Positions 24,074 through 34,159 of a DNA stretch of 64,000 nt are shown here, one piece after another. Both the position numbers and the translations under genes were made by a program. Each line of letters opens with the position of its first letter. Within the stretch, counting starts at the first letter, position 1. Under the pieces are notes generated by a model. It had not been told where the DNA came from and made no database searches. It saw only the letters and a list, made by a program, of their open reading frames with translations. This DNA comes from Molossus alvarezi (taxonomy: Eukaryota; Chordata; Mammalia; Chiroptera; Molossidae), in assembly GCA_037176705.1 (NCBI GenBank), contig CM073886.1, forward strand, positions 124,210,501 through 124,274,500. The letters run 5' to 3'.

Positions 24074-24172
24074 TCCCTGGCCGGTTTGGCTCAGCGGTTG
24101 GAGTGTCGGCCTGCGGACCAGAGAATCCCAGGTTCAGTTCCCGCTAGGGGCACGTACCAAAAAAAAAAAAAA
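24074..24172 (+). mobile_element. Minimal tRNA-only SINE with poly-A
   Basis: About 99 bp: head 'ccctggccggtttggctca', A-box region, B-box-like 'ggttcagttcc', 'ggggcacgtacc', then an A-run with none of the usual SINE body. A perfect 16-bp direct repeat 'aagaataaaataaact' flanks it (24058-24073, 24173-24188). The intact duplication and pure A-tail mark a complete, recent insertion. Confidence 0.97.
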
Positions 24173-24189
24173 AAGAATAAAATAAACTG

Positions 24190-24950
24190 TCTGCCTTATG
24201 GTTGTAGATGTTATAAAGGTTGGCAGAAAATGAACAAAAAATAGCTGGAGAAATACAAGAAGTCCTACAACTGCTGAGATTTATAGGGAACCTGCCAAAC
24301 CCTGGAACCGTTTAAGCTCAAGCAGCAAAGGCTGAGGATGCTGCATTATTATTGCAAGAAACTGAAGTCGTGTATATGTCTGTCTTGTCCATTTCTATCT
24401 TCTACGGGGATAGACCAGATTGAATAGAAGCACAGAGGAATTAGGTAAACAATTCTTCCACAGAATTGTTTGCTGCCAAAAAAGAAAAAAAAAATAGTGA
24501 ACTAGGATTGTACTTGAGTATTGGGCTGGGTGAATCATCAGTAGGAAGTGAAGAGATGGACTCCTTCACCTTTCAAAGATCCATCTGATTGATTTGCTGG
24601 CTTTACAGACGTGTTCAAAAATGTTAATCATTATGTTAACATGTATCATCACTTGTTTAACCATTTTAACCAAGGAGACTAGTTACCCTCAATATAGTTT
24701 TACACCTACAGCCAGTTTAAATACCTGAATTCCTTCCCAAAGAAAGTAAAAGTAAAATAAAATGCAAGGAACATTTTGGCACATAGCTTGCCCTGTTCTG
24801 GGAAATGAAGATACCCTAATCTCAGCAGAAAGTTTTCTTATTTTGGAAGTTTCCTACATCAGGTTTTTGACTCCAATACGTGTTCCATTCCCATTCAATC
24901 CCCACGCGTTTGATTTCTCAGTATATATTCTAATTTTCACACGTCAATCT
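24190..24950. other. Unassigned AT-rich stretch
   Basis: Nothing supportable is seen. Confidence 0.4.
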
Positions 24951-25803
24951 ATCAGTCTTTTACTTTTCATTCTTTCTTTTAAAATTAAAATCTAAAAATT
25001 TTGAAATACATTGTACATTCAGAAAAGAACTACCTAAACCTAGGGTTTTAGTTTAGAACCACCTAAAACTAGGTTAGAAAGTGAACACCTAGATCAAAAA
25101 TATAAAGCATAATCCCCCAGAAACCCTTTCCTCATCACAACATCTTGTTTCCCCCACTGTTTTGACTTGTATGATAATCATTTCTTTGATTTTTAAATAG
25201 TTTAATCACTGCTAATGATTGATATGAATTTAGAAGACAAACAAGTGTCATACACTACTATTGTATGCATACTCAAATAACATATTGTTCTATTTTTGAA
25301 CCTTATACCAAGGGAATCATTCTAGATTCATTTGTGTCTGGTTTCTTTTACTCAATATTGTGACCCATTACTGTTGTTGGTTAGCTGTGGCCTTTGCTTT
25401 TGCTTTGCTGTATAATATTCTGGTGTGTAAAGACAAGCCGTGCTACTGTTGGTTAATATTTGTGCTGTTTCCAGATTGGGGCTCTTATGAGCATGCTGTG
25501 AGCATTCTCGTTCATGTGTCCTGGAACACGTCATGCATTTCTCTAAGGTATATCCCTAGGAGCGTAAGTGCTGGGTCATAGTGCTACATCATAGGCTTCA
25601 ACTTTACTGCAAGATGTCCAGCTGTGTTCCAGAGTCGTACAAATTTATCTCCCCACCTACAATGTGTGAATGTTTTTCCAGCTCCACATCCTCACCATCA
25701 CTTGACATTGTGGCGCTTTTAAGCTTCCTTCATGTATGTGTTATCTCATCATGGCTTTGATTTGTATTTTCCTGATTCCCAAAGAAGTTGAACATCCCTT
25801 TTA

Positions 25804-26000
25804 AATTTTTTTTTTTTTTTAGAGAGAGAGAAAAGGAAAGGGAAAGAGAGATGGAAACATCAATGAGAGAGAACATTGATTGGTCGCCTCCTGCATGCCC
25901 CCCAATGGGGATGTGGCCCACAGCCTTCAGACTGGGAATCGAACTGGCGACCTCTTGGTGCATGGGCCGACGCTCAACCACTGAGCCACACCTGTTGGGC
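25804..26000 (-). mobile_element. Ves-type SINE in the old L1
   Basis: Antisense SINE with a T-run, GA-rich body, 'gattggtcgcctcctgcatg', 'gggaatcgaactggcgacct' and 'ccactgagccacacctgttg'. The target copies are 'gttgaacatcccttttaa' (25787-25804) and 'gttgaacatcttttaa' (26004-26019). Confidence 0.94.
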
Positions 26001-26115
26001 GAGGTTGAACATCTTTTAATGTGTTTATCAGTGATTTAGTTGTCTTTTTTGGTGATATGCCTCTTCAAGTCTCTTGACTATTTATTTATCTATGAGATTG
26101 TCTTTTTTTCCTTAT

Positions 26116-26370
26116 TTAAAAAAATTTTATTTTTGTTCATCCTCCCCCAAGGATATTTTCCATTGATTTTTAGATAGAGTGGAAGGGAGAGAGAAAGAGA
26201 GAGAAACACTGATGTGAGAGAGACACATTAATTTGTTGCCTCTGGCACCACCCTGACCAGGGCCAGGGATCGAACCTGCAACCCAGGTACGTGCCTTTGA
26301 CTGGGAATTGAACCTGAGACCCGTTGGTCCGAGGGCCGATGCTCTAACTGCTGAGCCAAAGTGGCCAGGG
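26116..26370 (-). mobile_element. Ves-type SINE, hairpin-tail, in the old L1
   Basis: Antisense SINE with 'tcctcccccaagga' (26140-26153), 'tagatagagtggaaggg', 'caggtacgtgcctttgactg' and the end 'gagccaaagtggccaggg'. The target duplication is 'ctttttttccttat' (26102-26115) and 'ctttttttcccttat' (26371-26385). Confidence 0.94.
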
Positions 26371-26471
26371 CTTTTTTTCCCTTATGGATTTGTAGCTCTT
26401 TACATGTTTTGAAATCTAGTGTTTTGTCAGAGATTTTACATATGTATATCCCCCAAGTATGTATAGATTGG

Positions 26472-26665
26472 AGATTATACATATATAGGTTATATATGTA
26501 TATTATAAATGTATATCTCTCTATATAATTGGATATATATAAATATTAGGGATATATTTTAATATTTTATATATTAAACATTATATAGTATACATTTTAA
26601 TATATACTATATATTATATAATATATGTTTTATATATTAAATTTATATATATATATCTCTCCCAT
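26472..26665. repeat. AT-rich (TA)n-like palindromic stretch
   Basis: About 190 bp are almost entirely A and T with many overlapping short palindromes (for example 'tatatactatatattatata'). It is a degenerate TA microsatellite at the edge of the old L1. Confidence 0.85.
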
Positions 26666-26759
26666 CTTTTCTTCAGTGAGTTTTAAGAATAGGAGGGTGG
26701 AGTTTCAGCAATGCAAGGATTGATATGAATTTAGAAGGCAAGAGAGTGTCATACACTGG

Positions 26760-27830
26760 TTTGATGTTAATATTTTACCGCCTTCCATTTACCATTGTAC
26801 TGTTAACTTCAGAGCATATGAAGTCACTAGCAGAATAGTACTGTGCTTCAGAACTAAGGGAGATGCTAAACCTAGAAGAGACCCTAAAAATAAATATATC
26901 TCACTCAAAAATTCAAGTTGCTGATTTAAAATGTGGTTCAGAAGACACGCAGTAAAGAAGCAATGACCTTGACTCCCCCTCCAGTGCTTTTAAAAGTTGT
27001 TCGGTGTTAAGAAGAAATCCCCCTCCCACAATCCCAGTGAGCATAGGTCTCCTCCTTGAGGCTCGCTCCCTAGAAACTGTTTTTAATATTAAAAATGAAA
27101 AGTCTGAGGCTTGAAGAGAGGGCAGCAAATGCAGTTGTTGTGTTACTTCTTCTTTAAAACAGGAAATACTTGGGGAGAAATGTCCGTTATTTATATCCTA
27201 CAGAACGCTGGTTTTTCAAGCTTTCCGGATCAGGCTTCCTGCCTGGAGGGCTGGGGATCTGAATTCCAGAAATCCGCACCGGCCCTCAGATCCAGAGGCC
27301 ATCTGTGCCGATGGCCGCAGGGAGGCCCGGCCCTGAGCTCCACAGCGTCTCCCCTCTGGACCCCCAGGGCTCCAGGCAGTATGTTTATTCAAGGCTCCGG
27401 CGTTTCTGTTTGCTCCGCACATTTAGGCCAGTGGAATCTTGAACGGCCACTGACTGCTCAGTGCCAATTTCAAAGCTGGGCCCCAAAGGAGAGACACGGG
27501 GAAAAGGGATAGAACTTGGTAAGGAGGACGAAAGCTTAGAGAAACTGTAATATTTCATTTTTCTTTTCCTTTTATTCTTTCAGGAGTTACTCTGTGTTCG
27601 CGATGGCCTCCTGGAAGCATTTGTTCTCTTCTGTTTGAGTGTTTAGAAGCTGTATTTTCAATGGCATCGAGAATGAAATAGAGTCATAAAACTAATTTTA
27701 AACTTGCTGCATCTCCGTGGAGCAGGAAAAGGACCTGGCAGTGTATAAGGGAGACTCAAACTGACCGTGACGAAATGATCGAGCAGTGCCATTGCAAACA
27801 GCAAGCCTGCTCTCGGGACATATAAATAGA
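26760..27830. other. Unassigned stretch
   Basis: A 133-codon plus frame at 27111-27512 is GC-rich in its second half but has no recognised domain, and a 68-codon minus frame overlaps it. Not called as a gene. Confidence 0.35.
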
Positions 27831-27837
27831 CCCAAAT

Positions 27838-28420
27838 CGGCAGTTCTCCAAGTGTGGTCTGATAACCACTGGGGAGCCTTAAGGATGCTCCAGGTGGCCT
27901 TTGGGATGGTCTCTTGTAATTTTAGCATTTAAACACAACCACATTTATTCTTTCTTTGTAGTCTAGAATAAATCACTTTATAGCCCTCATTAATGTCTCT
28001 TTAAAAATAGTGTATCTCAATAATTTTGGTCAGGATATGTGGTCGGTCTAGGATGTCCTGTGCCTGATGGAAACGATCTGTGGGCCAGAAATATATAAGC
28101 CCCGGAACCACACAGATGCTTTAGGTATAAGTTAACATTTCTTAGACGCACAAGATGTGCTAGGAATTGCACCAGGTAGTCGTAGGGGAGGAATCACTGT
28201 CCCCAGTGACTTGTTGCGTCATTCCAACTCCTGATGGAAGGGAGTGGGTTCTGGTAGGGTCAGCAATGCAAACTTTTTTATTTTATAGTCTTCTGAGAAT
28301 TTCACATGTTGTTTCTTTGTTTCTTAGGAAGCATGCATTTGCTTTTTAACTGTAAAAACTTTTTAAAAATATAATGTCCAGCCAATATCGGGACCCATTC
28401 TAAAGCCCTACATATATTAA
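27838..28420. other. Unassigned; possible old DNA-transposon relic at its start
   Basis: 'gcagttctccaagtgtggtc' at about 27840 resembles the start of MER5-like hAT relics, but the following bases do not continue convincingly. The remainder is unassigned. Confidence 0.3.
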
Positions 28421-28438
28421 CTCATGTATTCTAACTTT

Positions 28439-28688
28439 TATTTTATTTTAAGTCATATTTGAATTTTTATTTATTTAAAAAAATTTCTTTATTGATTTTA
28501 GAGAGAGAAGAAGTGAGAGGGAGAGAGATATAGAAACATCGATGAGAGAGAACATCGATTGGCCGCCTCCTACACACCCCCACTGGGGATCAGGCCCACA
28601 ACCTGGGCATATGTCCTGACCGGGAATCAAACCGGCGACCTCTTGGTCCATGAGTCGATGCTCAGCTACTGAGCCACACTGGCTGGAC
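28439..28688 (-). mobile_element. Ves-type SINE, classic body
   Basis: Antisense SINE with an AT-rich tail, 'tttattgattttagagagag', 'acatcgatgagagagaaca', 'cccccactggggatcaggcc', 'gaccgggaatcaaaccggcg' and 'actgagccacactggctgg'. The target duplication is 'tattctaacttt' (28427-28438, 28689-28700). Confidence 0.96.
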
Positions 28689-28704
28689 TATTCTAACTTT
28701 GAAA

Positions 28705-28855
28705 TATACTAAGTTTGGTGCTATTGTTTCCCCCATATTATAGCTGAAGAAATGGATGCACATGGACATTTCTTAGGGTCACACAATTAGTAAGTGATGG
28801 AGTCAAGGTTTAATCCAAGGTCTAACTTCAGACTCTGTACTGACTTGATTCCTTA
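28705..28855 (-). mobile_element. MIR SINE, antisense
   Basis: 'tattgtttcccccatatta', 'gctgaagaaatggatgcac', 'agggtcacacaattagtaag', 'tggagtcaaggtttaatcca' follow antisense MIR order. Confidence 0.8.
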
Positions 28856-29134
28856 GGATTTTGTATTTGGGAGAAAAAAATAAATTGGCAGTACAGAAAT
28901 GGATAAAACAGCTAAAACAAATACAAAAGTGTTCCACACTCAGAATTTTTGTGCAGTCTAGTCGGTAATAGAGAACAAACGACTTTACACTCTCACCAGG
29001 TCCATATGGACTTAGGACTGTGTTGTCCAAAAGCTAATATCAAAATGTCACCTTGACATGGTTCCATCAAATGTTTTACTTGGGGGAGCACACGGCTAGG
29101 ACTCGACATTCCACTACCTGGAGCTGGGCAGCAT

Positions 29135-29325
29135 CTTAGCACGTCTGGGAGGCTTGGATTCACGTCCCAGCGAAGGAAGCTGTGAGAAGCAGAGGCGGCG
29201 GAAGCATGAGCGGACCCCCTTAGAGAACGGGCGGCCACACCCGGGGAAGGCTGGCCAGCTGAGGGCTGCCCCTGGCGCACCGGTCCGCCGGGCAGCAAGA
29301 CCTCCGATCAAGAGCGAGGCTTCGG
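29135..29325. other. Short CpG-rich patch
   Basis: By hand count about 17 CpGs fall in under 200 bp ('ggcggcggaagc', 'gaacgggcggcc', 'caccggtccgccggg'), dense against the CpG-poor surroundings. Overlapping 75-101-codon frames on both strands have no family. It could be a small unmethylated element or an exon of an uncalled gene. Nothing decides this. Confidence 0.45.
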
Positions 29326-29433
29326 CAGAGGAGGCTGTGCAGCTGCAGAGTCTCACATGGGGCTGCTCATTCCTTACGGTTCTCCTCCCCCACCGCTGCT
29401 CAGGCAGCTAGTTAGCTATGTATGTCAGACCTC

Positions 29434-29544
29434 GAGCTTAACACCTGAGAAAAGGTGTTTTTTTTTTTTTTAATCCTTACCTGAGGACATTTTTCCATTT
29501 TTTGTGCAGATAGAGTGGGAGGAGCTTAACACCTGAGAAAAGGT
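29434..29544. repeat. 88-bp local tandem duplication
   Basis: A block beginning 'gagcttaacacctgagaaaa' at 29434 restarts at 29522. The first copy carries the flank plus the first 64 bp of the antisense SINE tail, including the stem-loop 'tccttacctgagga' (29474-29487). The second continues into the complete SINE. Both copies share the variant 'tttgtgcagatagag', which the other copies lack. Confidence 0.9.
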
Positions 29545-29545
29545 T

Positions 29546-29792
29546 TTTTGTATTTTTTTTATCCTCACCTGAGGACATTTTTCCATTTTTTGTGCAGATA
29601 GAGTGGGAGGGAGAGAGAGGAAGAGAGAGAAACATCGACGTGAAAGGGACACATCGAGTGGCTCCCACCCGCACAACCCAACCAGGGCCGGGGACAAACT
29701 GCAACCTAGGTACACACCCTCAGCGGGAACTGAACCCGGGTCTCTCCGGACCACAGGCTGATGCTGTAACCCCTGTGCCAAACTGGCCAGGG
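29546..29792 (-). mobile_element. Ves-type SINE, young hairpin-tail copy
   Basis: Full antisense copy with 'tcctcacctgagga' (29562-29575), 'cacatcgagtggctcccacc', 'gggtctctccggaccacagg' and the end 'gccaaactggccaggg'. The target duplication is 'ctgagaaaagg' before and 'ctgagaaaatg' after (29793-29803). Confidence 0.95.
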
Positions 29793-30022
29793 CTGAGAAA
29801 ATGTTTTCAAGAGGAACCTAGGAACCTAAGGGCATGGACTTGCCCTGTTGAAAGGAATTCCCTAATGTACATTTCCTCATTCATACATGAGTCACAGAAC
29901 AAAACAGCATGGGGTCCAATAAAGTTTTCATAACCTAGAAGAAGATTGTTTAAATAAAGGTTCTGTGGGAATGACAAGCATTTCCAGACATGAGAATTAC
30001 TTTACAGCTTTCTGCTTTGATT

Positions 30023-30275
30023 GTTTTTTTTTTTTTTTATCCTTACTCGAGGACATTTTTCCATTTTTTGTTCAGATAGAGCGGGAGGGAGAGAGAGGAA
30101 GAGAGAGAGAGAGAAACATCGATGTGAAGGGACACATGGAGTGGCTGCCACCCGCACGACCAACCGGGGCCGGGGACAAACTGCAACCGAGGTACGTGCC
30201 CTTAGCGGGAACCGAACCCGGGTCTCTCTGTATCGCAGGCTGACGCTCCAACCGCTGAGCCAAACCGGCCAGGGC
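30023..30275 (-). mobile_element. Ves-type SINE, young hairpin-tail copy
   Basis: Full antisense copy. The perfect target duplication 'tctgctttgatt' is at 30011-30022 and 30276-30287. The stem-loop 'tccttactcgagga' is at 30040-30053. The head complement 'gagccaaaccggccaggg' is intact. Confidence 0.96.
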
Positions 30276-30289
30276 TCTGCTTTGATTCT

Positions 30290-30990
30290 TAATGAAAATA
30301 AAAAACATTTGAACTGGATGAATTAGGAGATTGAATATGAGATGATACAACAACAGACTGGGATTCAAACACAAAACTTCGATGAATGAGAGGTAAACAA
30401 ATCGATAGGGAATTTTAAATGCTATAGGCAAAGAGTATGACCGAACTATGACCATGGGAGTACATTTACATTAGAAGAACTAGCACAATAAGAACTGTAA
30501 GAAAATGGAGTTGGAAGAGACAGTTGAAAATGTATCCAGAATGAGAAGGGGCAAAGACACAAAAAAGATTTCAGAAGTGTGTAAACATGGAAAACAGAAG
30601 GAATCTTCAAATATGAATCATTTATGTCCCAGGGGAAGAGATTAGAATCCCTGAGAGGGAGTAACGACAAATATAATAGAAAAATAAAAACATTCTGAAG
30701 ATAAATCTGATCCCGTAGGTTGATTGTCTTATCCTGTTTCAGGTAAGATCAGTTCAGATAACAACACTTTAAAAGGTTTTTCTTGTTTCTGCTCCTCAAT
30801 ATCCATTCTCCTCCTGGATTTGCCTGAACCCAGGAGGATCTACCAGTAGAATTAAGGGAGTGGGAATCGCATACAAATAGAAGGACAGAGGAGAGCTCTT
30901 GGCCATGGCTTGTACTACAGGAAACTGCGAAGAGAAACCACTAACATAAAATAGGTGGAACCCCATATTTTGTGGCTATATTAATAATCT
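30290..30990. other. Unassigned stretch
   Basis: AT-rich unique-looking sequence without a supported feature. Confidence 0.4.
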
Positions 30991-30996
30991 GGGCAT

Positions 30997-31206
30997 AGCC
31001 CAGCTGGGGTGGCTCAGTTGATTGAGCGCTGTCCCATGGACTGAAAGGTCCCAGTTCCACTCCTGGTCAGGACTCGTGCCTGGGCTTGATCCCCAGTAGG
31101 GGGCGTACAGGAGGCAGCTGATCGATGTATTTCTCTCATATCAATGTTTTTATCTCTCTCTTCCTTCCACTCTCTCTAAAATATCAATAAAAACATATTT
31201 AAAAAT
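30997..31206 (+). mobile_element. Ves-type SINE, sense
   Basis: 'agctggggtggctcagttg' head, 'gtcccagttccactcctgg', 'ccccagtagggggcgtacag', 'ggaggcagctgatcgatgt', and a CT-rich end with 'atcaataaaaacatattt'. No clear target duplication is visible, so the edges are approximate. The head resembles the copy at 13.1 kb. Confidence 0.92.
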
Positions 31207-31209
31207 AAT

Positions 31210-31990
31210 TATCCAAGCACAGAAATTCATAGGAACTCCATTCAGATAAAGGAAGAGCACAGGCCACACGCTCAGAGGAGTGGAGCGTGTACCTCTGAGC
31301 CTGCCGCTGACTGAATGTGTAGCCACATTGCCACTGGCCCTTGTTTTCCTGGCTGTCCTTCGGTGTGAAGCTGGAAGACAGCTAACCACCGTAACTTACA
31401 GCAAATGGTGTTAAGAGCATGTGGATAAAACCACACACATCAAAGTTTCCCACAAGTGTAGAGGTCATTAGACGCACAGGGTCCATCGGGTCATGCCTGG
31501 TGATGGGACTACATCCCTCACATTGAAGGAGTCACACCAGCTGATTTTCCAAATCACTTGAGTTTAAAAGCAAGATCTCTGCTTTGTGGATAAAACAATC
31601 TTCACTTGTTAAGAAGCGGCATACACCAACCACAGCCATTCATTTCCACAGTTCCCGGACACATCAGATAAAAATCATTAAACATCCATCCATCATGTGG
31701 AATAATAGAAACAGTCACAATGGTGGAAAGTTAGGCTAGGATCCACGTCTCCTGCTTTGAAAATAAACTTGTCAGCTTTGCGTCATCATTTCTTTTCCAT
31801 AATGTTTCCACTTTGCTTGATCAGCACTCGCATACCAGCAGGAGACTATTATCTCAGAATCAGTAATAGTACGTCCCCCAAGGAACTCTCTTCCTTGTAC
31901 TTTATAATTGTATACTTTTTTTTAGGAGCAGCTCACAGCAAAACTCAATACAAGAACAAAGAAATGCTATTGTAGAGAATGTGCCTGTAA
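31210..31990. other. Unassigned stretch
   Basis: No supported repeat or gene. Confidence 0.4.
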
Positions 31991-31997
31991 ACTGTGC

Positions 31998-32263
31998 TCA
32001 GCTGTTTTCTAGAAGAACCCCATAGAAACACAGCTGCAGGAGGATAGGTAGGCTCGTCCTTCTGGGTTCCGGGGCCACCCGGTCCAGTACAGGGAGCTTT
32101 TTATTGGAAGCCCAAGTCTCCACATCTGTCTTGATACTTTCAAAGGGCTTTGACACTTGGGCCATGTCAGAGAGAGGGGGGTTGTCCAGTTCCTGACAGT
32201 AGCCCTGCTGGTCAGGGCCAGGACCAGGCAAGGCCAGGGTGCCACTTGCCTTGGGAGTAACAT
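31998..32263 (-). other. Unassigned minus-strand open frames, possible pseudogene
   Basis: Two overlapping minus frames (77 and 84 codons). The first contains a polar, protein-like run with 'VSKPFESIKTDVETWASNKK'. I cannot name a family, and no splice, start or poly-A context supports a gene. It could be a fragment of a processed pseudogene or chance. Confidence 0.25.
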
Positions 32264-32496
32264 TTACATGGTGCCAAAAAAAACTCAGCTAACAAGATAG
32301 ATAATATTTAAAGACAACATTAGAAAATGTAAAAAAACCATGATAAACAAAATCTGAATGACATCACTACATGAAAATTTCAAACAAAGACAGGATAGAG
32401 CATTTCATAGAGCTGAAATCAGATGGCAATGAACACAGGTCTGTTAAGAAAGGACAGACCAAGGAGAGGGGGCTGAATAGGGCAGGAAAACACTGA

Positions 32497-33330
32497 CTGA
32501 CACTGACGCATGTGCACCTGAGAAACTGCAGTGTGTGCCTCAGAATCCGGACTGTGCACCTCAGAAACTAGAGGGTGCACCTCAGAAACAGGAGTGTGCA
32601 CCTCAGAATCAGGAGTGAGCACCTCAGAAACAGGAGTGTGCACCTCAGAAACCGGAGTGTGCACCTCAGAAACAGGAGTGAGCACCTCAGAAACAGGAGT
32701 GAGCACCTCAGAAACCAGAGTGTTCAGCTGAGAAATGAGTGAGCACCTGAGAAACTAGAGTGTGCATCTCAGAAACTAACTGGAATATACACCTCAGAAA
32801 CTAGAGTGTGCACCTCAGAAGCTGGAGTGTGCACCTGAGAAACTAGAGTGTGTGCCTCAGAAGCTGGAGTGTGCACCCCAGAACCGAAGTGTGCACCCCA
32901 GAACCGGAGTGTGTGCCTCAGAAGCTGGAGTGTGCACCCAGAACCAGAGTGTGCACCTCAGAACCGGAATGTGCACCCCAGAACTGGAGTGTGAGCCTCA
33001 GAAGCTGGAGTGTGCACCCCAGAACCTGAGTGTGCACCCCAGAACCTGAGTGTGAGCCTCAGAAGCTGGAGTGTGCACCCCAGAACCAGAGTGTGCACCT
33101 CAGAACCGGAGTGTGCACCCCAGAACCAGGGTGTGAGCCTCAGAAGCTGGAGTGTATACCCCAGAACCTGAGTGTGCACCCCAGAACCTGAGTGTGAGCC
33201 TCAGAAGCTGGAGTGTGCACCCCAGAACCAGAGTGTGCACCCCAGAACCTGAGTGTGAGCCTCAGAAGCTGGAGTGTGCACCCCAGAACCTGAGTGTACA
33301 CCCCAGAACCGGAGTGTGCCCTTCAGAGAA
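32497..33330. repeat. Minisatellite 1, 20/21-bp units with higher-order structure
   Basis: About 40 degenerate units. The left part uses mostly 21-bp units of type GTGCACCTCAG+AAACAGGAGT (clear to about 32725, then degraded to about 32850). The right part mixes a 21-bp 'GTGAGCCTCAG+AAGCTGGAGT' unit with 20-bp 'GTGCACCCCAGAACCTGAGT' units. The 'gaagctgg' variant recurs at 32860, 32921, 33001, 33062, 33143, 33204 and 33265, spaced 61, 80, 61, 81, 61 and 61 bp, so larger blocks were copied. Frames of 65-95 codons through it on both strands are artefacts of the repeat. Confidence 0.97.
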
Positions 33331-33830
33331 GCGTCCCTGGCCGCAGCGCCGCCCGGTGAAGGCAGGCTCCTTCCAGGCCCGGAATGTGGAGCAGCCGGAA
33401 GGGGCACCGCGCTGCCTGCAAGGCGCTTTCTACCATTTGCATCAGGGGGCTGGCGGACCCCTCTGTGCGGAACCAGCAGGTGCCCTCGCGTCCAGGGGCT
33501 GGCGGACCCTGAAGTGGAGGCGGCCCCGGAGGACCCACGTGGACGCTGGAAGAAGCTGCCCTGTCCCCGTGCCCGCGAGCGCTGCCAGGCAGCGTGGGCG
33601 GAGCGCGTCCACCGAGGACACAGCCACCCTGGCGAGCAGTCGGGCCTCCTGCGTGGCTGCCTGCGGGGCCGCGGCCGTGGGTAATGTCTGCGTGGCCCAG
33701 CGCCACCGCCCCGCCGGGGCCAGGACGGGCAGAAGCCCTCTCCCTCAGCACCCCTGTCCGGCCTGGGGGCTCTGGGCTTGTCCGTCCCCTTCCCGAAGCA
33801 GAGGACCGAGCCAGGAGGAATGCGATTAGG
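33331..33830. promoter_or_regulatory. CpG island candidate between two minisatellites
   Basis: About 500 bp are GC-rich with roughly 45 CpGs by hand count, near 0.7 of expectation, while most of the window is CpG-poor. Examples are 'ccgcagcgccgcccgg', 'gcccgcgagcgctg' and 'ggggccgcggccgtgg'. Large frames on both strands (up to 225 codons at 33152-33829 and 215 at 33201-33848) run in from the minisatellite and reflect low stop frequency in GC-rich DNA. It may be a promoter of an uncalled transcript or simply GC-biased DNA next to repeats. No TATA box or exon is clear. Confidence 0.6.
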
Positions 33831-34159
33831 AAAAAGAATACACTTCAAGCTGAGAGTAAATAGATGATTCTACAGTCCTCCACATTCCCCCTACTGCCCG
33901 CCGAGGGACGCGGCCAGGGTTTGTTTGCCTTCTCCTGCCAAGTCCAAGCGTGGGCTCGGCTTTCTGAGTGGGCAGCTTACCCTTGGCCAGGGTCAGCCCC
34001 AGTTCATCTCCCGGCGCTGGGCTGTGCCGGTGTGCCGGCGCTCCTGCCCCTTGATTGGCATCTCCTCTAAATACTGCCCTCACGGGCTTCAGGAATGTCA
34101 GTACCAGAGCAGGTGACATGCAGAGGGCGCTTCCAGCAGGTGAGGGAGAGGGATCTGGA

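Larger units (their letters stand above)
24955..26465 (-). mobile_element. Old L1 (L1M-like) 3' region, antisense, split by two SINEs
   Basis: Antisense old-L1 text: 'tcattctagattcatttgtg', 'tggttaatatttgtgctgtt', 'ctaaggtatatccctaggag', 'gtgctgggtcatagtgctac', 'ttgatttgtattttcctgat', then after each SINE 'tctcttgactatttatttat' and 'gtagctctttacatgttttg'. The order is preserved across both SINEs, so they are later insertions. Subfamily not assigned. Confidence 0.75.

Noticed and set aside
24074..24172. Functional tRNA gene
   Set aside because: A- and B-box-like text is present, but poly-A and a target-site duplication show a SINE, and no complete cloverleaf was found by eye.
32497..33330. 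CRISPR-like array
   Set aside because: Units are contiguous 20-21-bp tandem repeats without unique spacers, the context is mammalian, and no cas genes exist.
33152..33848. 225-codon plus and 215-codon minus frames over the CpG-rich DNA
   Set aside because: Both begin in or end in the minisatellite, overlap each other and are expected from low stop frequency in GC-rich DNA. No family is recognised.
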